Assembly: GCA_002350525.1 (NCBI GenBank)
Contig: DEFA01000004.1
Coordinates: 28,887 to 43,623, forward strand
Reading direction: 5' to 3'
Length of the DNA stretch: 14,737 nucleotides
DNA from: Lachnospiraceae bacterium UBA2864
Lineage (GTDB): Bacteria > Bacillota > Clostridia > Lachnospirales > Lachnospiraceae
Shown one piece after another: positions 1 through 6,984 of this stretch; position 1 is the first letter of the stretch, and each line of letters opens with the position of its first letter. Made by a program: the position numbers and the translations under genes. Under the pieces are notes generated by a model. The model did not search any database. It was not told the origin of the DNA and saw nothing but the letters and a program-made list of their open reading frames with translations.

Positions 1-393
1 ACTGAGAGTAAGTGTCGGCGTGCTTATCTCTATCGAAATCTGAGAAGCGACCACTGAATTCACTGCCTCAACCTTTATCTCCGCGGTATTGGTGACCGAA
101 AGATGAGAAAGATCTGCATAGGCTTTGAAATCAGAGGTTGTAAGTTTCTCAACTATAGAGCGCGGTCCCTTAACTATGATGCTCGCGGTTTCACCGTCCA
201 CAACGTCGTAAACCATCCCCTGCTGCTCTATCACTTCTCCGTTAAGCTGTTCCACCTTTATATCGGAAAATGTCCTGGTAATCTTATAATCATCAATATT
301 CATAACTATAAGCCAGATTAAGAAGCTGATGATAAGGGCTACAAGCTTAAGTCCGATATGGTCGAATATTTTATATTTTTTCAGTTTATTCAT
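1..393 (-). CDS. cdaR: YbbR-domain c-di-AMP cyclase regulator CdaR, 5' part
   Basis: Partial gene: 131 codons are open without a stop from the ATG at 393 to the window edge, so the C-terminal part is missing. The protein begins with a short basic stretch and one membrane anchor (about residues 15-31). It then continues as an extracytoplasmic beta-rich region with Val/Ile-alternating segments typical of YbbR repeats. CdaR is known to bind and modulate the membrane diadenylate cyclase CdaA. The ATG overlaps the cdaA stop as ATGA (393-390), so the two genes are probably translationally coupled. A GGAGG lies just upstream inside cdaA. Assignment rests mainly on the adjacency to cdaA plus the anchor-and-repeat layout. 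In related genomes glmM often follows, which would lie beyond the left edge (inference). Confidence 0.88.
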   Translation of the reverse strand, partial: MNKLKKYKIFDHIGLKLVALIISFLIWLIVMNIDDYKITRTFSDIKVEQLNGEVIEQQGMVYDVVDGETASIIVKGPRSIVEKLTTSDFKAYADLSHLSVTNTAEIKVEAVNSVVASQISIEISTPTLTLS

Positions 394-1271
394 GCCTTCC
401 GACCTCCCTTCTTAAGCTTTCTGCTCTTAACAGGTCTGTCTTCAGGCTTATCCTGAATCTTTTCAAGCTGAGTACGTATACCGTTCTCATCAAGGTCTCT
501 GTAAAGTACTCCTCCGTGTGCAATCGACACGCCTCCCGTTTCTTCCGAAACTATAATGGTCATACTGTCGGTTGCTTCGCTGATGCCGAGTCCGGCTCTG
601 TGTCTTGTTCCGAGTTCCTTATTAACATCCGTTCTGTCAGTGAGCGGAAGATAACAGGTTGCCGCAACTATACGGTTATTCTTAATGATGACCGCACCGT
701 CATGAAGCGGTGTATTCTTCTCGAATATATTTTCCAGAAGCTGTTCAGTAACAACGGCATCCAGTGAGATACCTGTATTTATATACTCTCCCAAAGGAGT
801 TTCATGCTCAAGTACAATAAGTGCACCCGTTTTAGACTTCGACAGAACTGTCGCGGTCTTTACAAGCTCGAACACCGTCCTGTCATCCAGGATGGTATTC
901 TCACTCTTAGGTACACTGCTATTGATTATATTTCTTAATATATTTTTTCTTCCCAGCTCATCAAGAGCATGTCTGAGTTCCGGCTGGAACAGGACTATAA
1001 GTGTGAGAAGAACAACATTTATGAGATTTCGGGCTATCCAGAGAATCGTATTGAGTCTCAGGAGTGCCGCAAGTCCGAGAAAAAGGGCGATAATAGCCAC
1101 TCCCCTCAGCAGCGTCCAGGCCCGGCTGGTCTTTAGCCACAGGAGGATATGATACAGAAGATATGAAATTAATAATATATCCAGCACATCGGTCCATGAC
1201 ATCTTCGGAAAATAAAACCAGTCAAGATAGGACTTGATTGACGACCAGATACTTGCAGCCATATCTGCCAT
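390..1271 (-). CDS. cdaA: Membrane diadenylate cyclase CdaA (DacA/YbbP)
   Basis: Makes cyclic di-AMP from two ATP at the membrane; c-di-AMP controls potassium and osmolyte uptake and cell-wall homeostasis. With the start at 1271 the protein has 293 residues, normal for CdaA. Three membrane segments (about 28-48, 53-72, 77-97) precede the DAC domain. The DAC domain carries the signature DGA at 191-193 (context LHDGAVII) and RHR at 223-225 (context GTRHRAGLG), the ATP-binding and catalytic elements. The C-terminal tail from about 275 is Lys/Arg-rich. An in-frame ATG at 1277 is possible, but the GGAG at 1281-1278 abuts it directly and sits 6 nt before the ATG at 1271, so 1271 is preferred. The gene overlaps cdaR by 4 nt and starts 21 nt after the preceding membrane-protein gene ends. 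Confidence 0.96.
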   Translation of the reverse strand: MADMAASIWSSIKSYLDWFYFPKMSWTDVLDILLISYLLYHILLWLKTSRAWTLLRGVAIIALFLGLAALLRLNTILWIARNLINVVLLTLIVLFQPELRHALDELGRKNILRNIINSSVPKSENTILDDRTVFELVKTATVLSKSKTGALIVLEHETPLGEYINTGISLDAVVTEQLLENIFEKNTPLHDGAVIIKNNRIVAATCYLPLTDRTDVNKELGTRHRAGLGISEATDSMTIIVSEETGGVSIAHGGVLYRDLDENGIRTQLEKIQDKPEDRPVKSRKLKKGGRKA

Positions 1272-1292
1272 AAGCATCTCCGTGAAAAATTT

Positions 1293-2522
1293 TTAGTGTT
1301 TCATCTGCATTCCGCTTCTCGTATTCTCCTTTACCGGAGCAACCGGCGGTTCATCCATCGTCATAACGGGTTCGGATGTTATATCTGACCACTGGGTATT
1401 CTCAGGATCAGCGGCAGGTGTCTTCTGCTTTCTCTCAGCAGGCTTAGCACTGCCCTTCTTAGGGCTATCGGACTTATCAGCCTTTGCCCCCTTTGCAGCT
1501 CCCTTTGCTTTATCCGGCTTAGTGCCTTCCTTTCTTGGAGTTCTTGCCTTTTTAGCCTTCTCTGTAAGTCTTGAAAAATCAACCGCAGGCTTCTTCTCCA
1601 CTGCAAGCTTCGGCACAGCTTTAACATAGTAGTAATACTCGTCGTCCTCGAATTGGACTATCTCCGTATGGTTGTAATCCAGGAATCCCTTTATGAACCG
1701 GACTATAAGTGCAACTATAAGCCCCAGCAGAACTCCCTTTATACACATCGGAAGATCGGCATCGAATCCGAATATATAGCACATGTAAATGTATGAGAAT
1801 ATATTTGCAACCGCTCCTGCCGCAAAAGCAACAAACCATGAATACTTGAATGAGAGGCTGTAAATAATTCCGATAACAAGAATTGTTATTATAAGAACTC
1901 CCATGATCATGAACATTTCCTTGTTCTTGATCATGTTGTCGATAAGAAACTGAAGTCCGTCCATCTGCTGCTTATCATCACCCTGTGCTGTAAAGGATGA
2001 AATGATAGCTTTTGCATCCGTCTTCGGCATAAGTCTGTTAACTTCTTCAACATAAGTCGAGAAGTAATAAAGCAATACACCGAGTGCAGCAGGAACCGCT
2101 CCGCCGACGCCGGCAAACATTCCTACCACGAAAGGAACGGCAAAGTGAACCTTCCATACTATACATATAAGTGTAAGCATGATCGCCATACCGCACTTAG
2201 GGAAAAATCTGATATAGATGCAGTACATAAACATAAAGAGAAGCATAAATGCCAGTCCCGCTTCCACAGATACCTTAAAACTGTTTATAGCTATTATGGC
2301 ACCTACCACAAATACCAGAAATCCGTCCGGAAGAATAGCACACATAACCGCAAGCAGTATACATACGTCTGTCCTTGCCGTAAGATCAAAATACGGATAT
2401 AGATTACGTATTGTAAAGAATACAAGTATGCCGAATATAAATCTGACTATCGGATTAACTATTGGATCATATTTTCTGAAAAAATCTCTTATCTTATCTT
2501 TTATTGCAACTATCTGAGTCAT
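1293..2522 (-). CDS. Polytopic membrane protein with Lys/Ala/Pro-rich tail, upstream of cdaA
   Basis: I do not recognise a named family. The 409-residue protein has about eight hydrophobic segments, falling in two blocks (about residues 25-165 and 205-290). They are separated by a soluble stretch around 165-200. After the last segment comes an acidic-aromatic motif (FEDDEYYYY, about 302-310). A roughly 90-residue low-complexity tail rich in Lys, Ala and Pro follows, probably cytoplasmic and disordered. The start ATG at 2522 overlaps the previous gene's stop as ATGA, and the end lies 15 nt before the first possible cdaA ATG. Co-expression with cdaA-cdaR is therefore likely. A role in envelope or c-di-AMP physiology is inference from position only; nothing in the sequence shows an enzymatic activity. 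Confidence 0.8.
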   Translation of the reverse strand: MTQIVAIKDKIRDFFRKYDPIVNPIVRFIFGILVFFTIRNLYPYFDLTARTDVCILLAVMCAILPDGFLVFVVGAIIAINSFKVSVEAGLAFMLLFMFMYCIYIRFFPKCGMAIMLTLICIVWKVHFAVPFVVGMFAGVGGAVPAALGVLLYYFSTYVEEVNRLMPKTDAKAIISSFTAQGDDKQQMDGLQFLIDNMIKNKEMFMIMGVLIITILVIGIIYSLSFKYSWFVAFAAGAVANIFSYIYMCYIFGFDADLPMCIKGVLLGLIVALIVRFIKGFLDYNHTEIVQFEDDEYYYYVKAVPKLAVEKKPAVDFSRLTEKAKKARTPRKEGTKPDKAKGAAKGAKADKSDSPKKGSAKPAERKQKTPAADPENTQWSDITSEPVMTMDEPPVAPVKENTRSGMQMKH

Positions 2523-3013
2523 TCTTCTGGTCTCCTTGTTGTATCGTCTATCGGAAGCTCCTCTTCACTTCCGCCTACTCCGTCGTATACTCTGATACGC
2601 TTCTTAAGCTTATCCTCTTCACGCTGTTCAATCTCGTAATACTTAAGGAGTTTACGAAGAGTTCCGTTATACTTAACTATTCCCGGTTTAGCGATCTCAA
2701 ATTTGATCCAGTAGATAACAAATGCATAAAAGAACATAACCAGACAGACTACAACATATGCCTTGATAAAGCTGGACATAACTTCGAAATAGTCCATATC
2801 CATAAGCTTGTTGAGTATCTCTTCAAAGTTAAGCAGGATATATATTGCCACATACAGCCAGAAAACAACCGTTGTCGCAACGACCGCTTTAAGGCATCCG
2901 TACTTTATATAATCTTCTTTAAAATAATGGCTTATGACGAGATCCTCGTTTGCCTGGTGCTTCTCGTATATCGCAGCCTTGGTCATAAGCATGACCTTGC
3001 CTTCATTTAGCAT
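2519..3013 (-). CDS. Small two-TM membrane protein, first gene of the cdaA cluster
   Basis: Unrecognised 164-residue protein. A soluble N-terminus of about 40 residues is followed by two hydrophobic helices (about 43-61 and 85-106). Between them is an amphipathic, Met/Asp-containing stretch. The C-terminus (about 110-164) is basic and then acidic, ending in a charged tail. Start at 3013 is supported by GGAG seven nt upstream; an internal Met at residue 8 or 10 lacks an equally good site. The stop overlaps the next gene's ATG by 4 nt. It follows a recognisable promoter at 3069-3097, so it is likely the operon leader. Function unknown; proximity to a membrane cyclase suggests a membrane partner, but this is inference. 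Confidence 0.75.
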   Translation of the reverse strand: MLNEGKVMLMTKAAIYEKHQANEDLVISHYFKEDYIKYGCLKAVVATTVVFWLYVAIYILLNFEEILNKLMDMDYFEVMSSFIKAYVVVCLVMFFYAFVIYWIKFEIAKPGIVKYNGTLRKLLKYYEIEQREEDKLKKRIRVYDGVGGSEEELPIDDTTRRPEE

Positions 3014-3068
3014 AACAAATCTCCAGTTTACATAATAATTTTTAAATGGTCAGAACATACCACTTAGT

Positions 3069-3097
3069 ATTATATGGTAAATGGCCGAAAACAGCAA
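3069..3097 (-). promoter_or_regulatory. Putative sigma-A promoter for the cdaA operon
   Basis: On the minus strand a perfect TATAAT (3074-3069) sits 17 nt downstream of TTGCTG (3097-3092), a 3/6 match to the -35 consensus. It lies in the 90-nt gap after thrS and would start transcription near 3062, about 50 nt before the first gene of the cluster. Confidence 0.55.
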
Positions 3098-3103
3098 GCA
3101 GAT

Positions 3104-4927
3104 TTAGCTTTCAAACTCTTCTACGCTCTCGATCAGCTCAAGGCTGTTATCTCTGTTCAGCTTCTGGCAGATCTTGATAAATGTATCAAGAGGAACATCC
3201 TTCATCTGCTTGTTGCCGCGGAGGTTAACGGATACTGTATTATTCTCAGCTTCCTGATCTCCGAGTATAAGAATGTACGGATCCTTGAAGTTCTTGAACT
3301 TCTTGATCTTGTTCTTCATATTGTCATCAGAGTAATCAGCTTCAACTCTTACTCCGTTCTTTCTGAGAAGATCTACAACCATCTTTGCATACTGGTTATG
3401 ACTCTCTCTGATAGGAACTACACCAACCTGATATGGTGACATCCAGAATGGGAAGCTGCCCTTAAAGTTCTCGATGAGGATTCCTATGAATCTTTCGAAA
3501 GAACCGAAGATAGCTCTGTGAATCATTACAGGTCTCTTAAGAGAACCGTCCTGTGATACGTATTTAAGATCAAAGTTAAGCGGAAGCTGGAAATCAAGCT
3601 GAATTGTACCCATCTGCCACTCTCTGCCGATGCAGTCCTTCATCTTAAGATCAATCTTAGGACCATAGAAAGCACCGTCACCTTCGTTGATCTCGTAATT
3701 GCCTTCACCATATTTCTTATCAAGAATTCTCTTAAGTGAAGCTTCTGCTGCATCCCAAAGCTCCGGAGCTCCCATGAAGTCATCCGGTCTTGTTGAAAGT
3801 TCAGCAGAATATGTAAGTCCGAAGGTCTCATAGATATACTTAGCGATATCCATGATATCTCCGATCTCATCCTCTATCATATCCTCTGTAAGGAATGTAT
3901 GATCATCATCCTGATGGAACATCTGTACACGGAACAGTCCGTTCAGCTCGCCGCTCTTCTCACGTCTATGGATAACCTGAGTCTCACTGTATCTGAGTGG
4001 GAGTTCCTTGTAGCTGTGAAGTCCGTTCTTATATACATTGATCGCGTTCGGGCAGTTCATAGGCTTGATAGCGTACTGAACATCTGTATCTATTACTTCC
4101 TCATCAGTCTCAGGATCAACCGATGCATTTGTTACAAGGAACATATTTTCCTTATAATGTCCCCAGTGACCTGATGTCTCCCAGAGATTCTTGTGATTGA
4201 TAACAGGTGACAGGATTTCCTGATAACCGTGTCTCTCATGAAGATCTCTCCAGAAGTTAAGGATAGCATTGTACATCTTAAATCCACGTGGAAGCCAGTA
4301 TGGCATACCAGGTGCAGACTCATCGAACATGAAGAGTTCCTGCTCAGGTCCGATCTTCTTATGATCACGCTCCATAGCCTCTTTTACAAATGCAAGATGC
4401 TCCTTGAGTTCTTCCTTTGAAGGGAACGCATACATATATACTCTCTGGAGCTGATCGTTATGCTCGTCACCTCTCCAGTATGAACCTGATACAGACTTAA
4501 CCTTAAATGCCGCATTCATAAGTTCCTGGGAATTGGAGATATGAGGTCCGCGGCAGAGATCGACAAAATCCTCTCCCGTATAATAGATTGTAATCTTCTC
4601 ATCCGGGCCAAGGTCGTTGATAAGCTCTTCCTTATACTTCTGACCCTTGAAGATTTCCAAAGCTTCTTCCTTGGAAACTTCCTTTACTGTCCAGTCCTCG
4701 CGACGCTTTAATATCTCGCGCATTTTATCTTCTATTACTTTATAATCATCATTTGTGATCGTTCTCGGAAGCATGAAGTCATAATAGAATCCGTCAGCAA
4801 TCTGAGGTCCTATGGCGATCTGAACATTTTCCTTTCCGAATATTTCCATTACAGCCTTAGCCATAACATGAGCAAGTGAGTGTCTGTATACACTCAGATA
4901 ATAATCTCTGTACTCTTCCTTTTCCAT
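3104..4927 (-). CDS. thrS: Threonyl-tRNA synthetase lacking the TGS domain
   Basis: Charges tRNA-Thr with threonine in the cytoplasm. The 607-residue protein begins directly with the editing domain: HxxxH at His16/His20 and the partner Cys125/His129 in CRGPH are intact. The class II catalytic core follows. The zinc ligands correspond to Cys292 (MNCPN), His343 (HQDDDH) and His470 (VMIHRAIFG). Motif 3 (RAIFGSFERF) is present, and the C-terminal anticodon-binding domain starts near residue 497. E. coli ThrRS has about 640 residues with an extra N-terminal TGS domain of about 60. Here the start is firm (AGGAGG eight nt before the ATG at 4927) and the T-box terminator ends only about 25 nt upstream, so the domain is really absent. 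The MNCPNA sequence departs from the MNCPGH of E. coli. Expression is controlled by the T-box leader just upstream. Confidence 0.97.
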   Translation of the reverse strand: MEKEEYRDYYLSVYRHSLAHVMAKAVMEIFGKENVQIAIGPQIADGFYYDFMLPRTITNDDYKVIEDKMREILKRREDWTVKEVSKEEALEIFKGQKYKEELINDLGPDEKITIYYTGEDFVDLCRGPHISNSQELMNAAFKVKSVSGSYWRGDEHNDQLQRVYMYAFPSKEELKEHLAFVKEAMERDHKKIGPEQELFMFDESAPGMPYWLPRGFKMYNAILNFWRDLHERHGYQEILSPVINHKNLWETSGHWGHYKENMFLVTNASVDPETDEEVIDTDVQYAIKPMNCPNAINVYKNGLHSYKELPLRYSETQVIHRREKSGELNGLFRVQMFHQDDDHTFLTEDMIEDEIGDIMDIAKYIYETFGLTYSAELSTRPDDFMGAPELWDAAEASLKRILDKKYGEGNYEINEGDGAFYGPKIDLKMKDCIGREWQMGTIQLDFQLPLNFDLKYVSQDGSLKRPVMIHRAIFGSFERFIGILIENFKGSFPFWMSPYQVGVVPIRESHNQYAKMVVDLLRKNGVRVEADYSDDNMKNKIKKFKNFKDPYILILGDQEAENNTVSVNLRGNKQMKDVPLDTFIKICQKLNRDNSLELIESVEEFES

Positions 4928-4953
4928 GATACTTACCTCCTGAAAAATATAAA

Positions 4954-4980
4954 TCCCTTGTACCGGTTAACGATACAAGG
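4954..4980 (-). terminator. T-box-controlled intrinsic terminator of thrS leader
   Basis: In the minus-strand transcript an 11-bp stem (CCCTTGTATCG pairing with CGGTACAAGGG, one G-U pair) closes a 5-nt loop. It is followed by a U-rich stretch (ATTTATATTTTT). The 5' arm CCCT is also the partner of the T-box AGGG in the competing antiterminator, so the hairpin should form only when tRNA-Thr is charged. Confidence 0.9.
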
Positions 4981-5172
4981 GACGTGATACACGCGGTTCC
5001 ACCCTGGTTGCCGTTTATGCAAACGACCTCTCATTACGATCGTAACGTGATCAGCGTATTCATTTCACCATACGGCTACTGAGAATCCCTCCGAGACAGT
5101 TTTCAAACGGCCAGTAACCGGAATGCTCTCAGCCTGCGGCACCCCTCTCTGTTGTTCTGTATCCATCCTACT
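4954..5172 (-). promoter_or_regulatory. T-box riboswitch (tRNA-Thr) controlling thrS
   Basis: The 14-nt T-box core AGGGTGGAACCGCG is at 5005-4992 on the minus strand. The antiterminator is visible: AGGG pairs with CCCT (near 4980), UGGAACC forms the bulge, and CGTG pairs with CACG. The bulge UGGA (5001-4998) would base-pair the uncharged tRNA acceptor NCCA end, and its A predicts a U discriminator. Upstream, the Stem I elements AGAGAG (about 5150) and GGCTGAGAG (about 5133) are present. A candidate specifier ACU (Thr) sits at 5100-5098, preceded by GAAA. Small hairpins around 5075-5010 fit the linker stems. Uncharged tRNA-Thr should stabilise the antiterminator and switch thrS on. The class is certain; the specifier position is my best reading. 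Confidence 0.93.
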
Positions 5173-5209
5173 TTTTTCTCATCATAGGTTTAAGTTATTA
5201 TATTTCGTG

Positions 5210-5238
5210 ATTATACAACCGTGTTCCGATAAAGTAAA
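5210..5238 (-). promoter_or_regulatory. Putative sigma-A promoter of thrS T-box leader
   Basis: A perfect -10 TATAAT at 5215-5210 lies 17 nt downstream of TTTACT at 5238-5233, which matches 4 of 6 bases of the -35 consensus. Transcription would begin near 5203, about 30 nt before the first T-box Stem I elements. Confidence 0.65.
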
Positions 5239-5275
5239 GCACTTTAACGATTCTTAATATTTTTTCACTCTCAGA

Positions 5276-6055
5276 TTAAGAATATATCTTCTTTTTCTGC
5301 TGACGAGCGGTAATCTTCACTGTAAAACACCGTGTTGAGAGCCTCTGAATAAAAACAACAAACTTCATACGCGCGGTTGGAACTATTATCTCTTTACGTT
5401 TGAACATCTGATTGACCGCATAAGCCGCACAATATTTCGGGCTTATTCCCTTAAGGGCAAACTGTACATTTGCCACGTTATTGAACTCTGTATTCACAGG
5501 TCCCGGACAGAGAGCTCCGACATAAACGTCGCTTCCCTCCTCACGAAGTTCTTCTGCAAGTGCCGACGTAAGACTTGTAACATAAGCCTTAGTCGCATAA
5601 TAAGTCGCCATATAAGGTCCCGCCGGAAAAAGTCCTGCGGAAGATGCCACATTCAGAAGATAACCACCGTTTTTCTCACGGAAATAACCGGCCATAAGCT
5701 TGGTAAGAACATGTACCGCCCTGACATTTACATCGATCATCTGCAGATCCTTGTCAAGATCTGTCTCCGTAAAAGAACCCGCATCTCCGAAACCGGCATT
5801 ATTTATAAAAACTTCGACCTCATAGCCACTGACTTTTTCATATAATCTTTTACATCCATCAACAGATGACAGATCCTCCTCGATAATTACCGAATCCGTC
5901 CCATACTTTGACGAAAGATATTTTCTGAGTTTTTCAAGCCGTTCCCTCCGCCTCGCCACCAGGATCAGATCATAACCCTGCCTTGCAAGAACTTTGGCAA
6001 GTTCCGTGCCTATACCTGAACTCGCCCCCGTAACCACCGCATATATATTCGCCAT
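5276..6055 (-). CDS. Short-chain dehydrogenase/reductase (SDR family)
   Basis: NAD(P)-dependent oxidoreductase of the classical SDR fold, 259 residues. The cofactor motif TGASSGIG is at 9-16. Arg35 and Arg36 follow beta-2, which suggests NADPH preference. NNAG is at 85-88, the structural Asn at 110, and the catalytic Ser139, Tyr152 and Lys156 (YYATK) are all present, so the enzyme should be active. PGPVNTEF (184-191) is the usual post-catalytic loop. The C-terminus (about 230-259) is unusually basic and may be a membrane-proximal helix. AGGGG precedes the ATG. The substrate cannot be named; the general layout resembles the DltE/YqjQ-like group. It lies 55 nt after the ABC binding-protein gene and may be read through from that operon. 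No clear terminator follows. Confidence 0.9.
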   Translation of the reverse strand: MANIYAVVTGASSGIGTELAKVLARQGYDLILVARRRERLEKLRKYLSSKYGTDSVIIEEDLSSVDGCKRLYEKVSGYEVEVFINNAGFGDAGSFTETDLDKDLQMIDVNVRAVHVLTKLMAGYFREKNGGYLLNVASSAGLFPAGPYMATYYATKAYVTSLTSALAEELREEGSDVYVGALCPGPVNTEFNNVANVQFALKGISPKYCAAYAVNQMFKRKEIIVPTARMKFVVFIQRLSTRCFTVKITARQQKKKIYS

Positions 6056-6081
6056 ATTGTCCCCTCTTATACTCCAAAACA

Positions 6082-6100
6082 GCTCCCTCCTGTTCGGAGC
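6082..6100 (-). terminator. Weak hairpin between binding-protein and SDR genes
   Basis: GCTCC and GGAGC pair across a 9-nt loop, followed on the minus strand by TGTTTTGG. The stem is only 5 bp and the U-run is short, so at most this is partial termination or mRNA 3'-end protection between the importer and the SDR gene. Confidence 0.25.
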
Positions 6101-6110
6101 GTCCGTCTAC

Positions 6111-6923
6111 TTACTCTTCAGTTTCCACATCCAGATACTTTGCAGAAAGATCCGAAATCGTTCCGTCATCAAGCATTTTCTGTATACTGGAGTTAATCTG
6201 GTCAAGCAGCTCTGTATTGCCCTTCTTTACCGCAATTGCGTACTTTTCTTCACCGAATGCAGCATTATCTTCAACTATCTTAAGACCTGCATTATCCTTT
6301 ACATACTTATCAGCTGTAGCAGAGTCGATAACTACGACATCACATTTACCGTTAACGAGTTCCATGATGGCATCAGAACCCTTCTTGAAAGCTTCGTACT
6401 TATAACCCATCTCTTTAACAACAGTCTCACCTGTGTAACCCTGGATAACTACTATCTTCTTATCAGCAATGTCGGAAGCCTTCGTTACATCCGAATCTTC
6501 CTTAACTATCATAACCTGAGTTGCTGTGTAATACGGTGTTGAGAAATCAACAGCTTCCTTACGCTCATCCGTAACAGTCATTCCCGCTATAACGGCATCA
6601 ATCTGACCGTTCTGAAGAGCTATGAGAAGTGAATCAAACTCCATATTGTTAATGGTAGCTTCCTTACCTATATCTGTTCCGATCTGCTTAGCGATAGCTA
6701 TATCTATTCCGTCATACTGATCGATCGTACCGCTTCCTGCAACAAACTCAAATGGCGGGAATTCCGCATTTGTTCCGAATACAAGCTTTTCTCCGCCTGC
6801 CTGCTCGGCACTGTCATCTTTGGCTGCTGTGCCCTCATCCTTGCTGCCGCCGCAAGCAGCAAGACTTAATGTCATCATAGCTGCCGTAAGACCTATTACC
6901 ATTTTTTTTAAAAACTTCTTCAT
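6111..6923 (-). CDS. Amino-acid ABC transporter substrate-binding lipoprotein
   Basis: Extracytoplasmic solute-binding protein of family 3 (SBP_bac_3), which delivers a polar or charged amino acid to the importer. The mature-length gene encodes 270 residues. It has a lysine-rich signal peptide (MKKFLKK), a hydrophobic core, and a lipobox LAAC ending at Cys24, the lipidation site. A Gly/Ser/Asp/Glu-rich linker follows. The family pattern FGTNAEFPPFEF, then GMTVTDERKEAVDFSTPYY, marks the ligand-binding lobes. The frame stays open upstream to 7079, but the ATG at 6923 is chosen because it alone gives a signal peptide and has AGGAG eight nt upstream. It follows the ATPase gene by 61 nt, a gap containing a small hairpin. 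The specific amino acid cannot be read from the sequence. Confidence 0.94.
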   Translation of the reverse strand: MKKFLKKMVIGLTAAMMTLSLAACGGSKDEGTAAKDDSAEQAGGEKLVFGTNAEFPPFEFVAGSGTIDQYDGIDIAIAKQIGTDIGKEATINNMEFDSLLIALQNGQIDAVIAGMTVTDERKEAVDFSTPYYTATQVMIVKEDSDVTKASDIADKKIVVIQGYTGETVVKEMGYKYEAFKKGSDAIMELVNGKCDVVVIDSATADKYVKDNAGLKIVEDNAAFGEEKYAIAVKKGNTELLDQINSSIQKMLDDGTISDLSAKYLDVETEE

Positions 6924-6957
6924 AACCGATTCTCCTTTTATATTGAGTTTTATCACA

Positions 6958-6972
6958 CCGGGATATGCCCGG
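6958..6972 (-). other. Intercistronic hairpin upstream of the binding-protein gene
   Basis: CCGGG and CCCGG form a 5-bp GC stem with a 5-nt loop between the ATPase stop and the binding-protein ribosome binding site. No U-tract follows, so it is not a terminator. A processing or stability element that lets the binding protein be made in excess is inference. Confidence 0.35.
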
Positions 6973-6984
6973 ATATAAACTGAC

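Noticed and set aside
2504..3010. 168-codon plus-strand open frame opposite the small membrane-protein gene
   Set aside because: It mirrors the minus-strand gene, has no ribosome binding site or promoter, and runs against the operon with ATGA overlaps.
5125..5150. TPP-riboswitch-like string GGGGTGCC...GGCTGAGA in the thrS leader
   Set aside because: The second TPP half (ACCTGA-CTGG-TAATGCCAGCG) is missing, and the whole leader is explained by a T-box with core, antiterminator and terminator; the resemblance is shared with T-box Stem I.
5231..5252. AT-rich inverted repeat TAAAGT-ACTTTA downstream of the SDR gene as a terminator
   Set aside because: Only a 6-bp AT stem without a U-tract, and it overlaps the -35 box of the thrS promoter.
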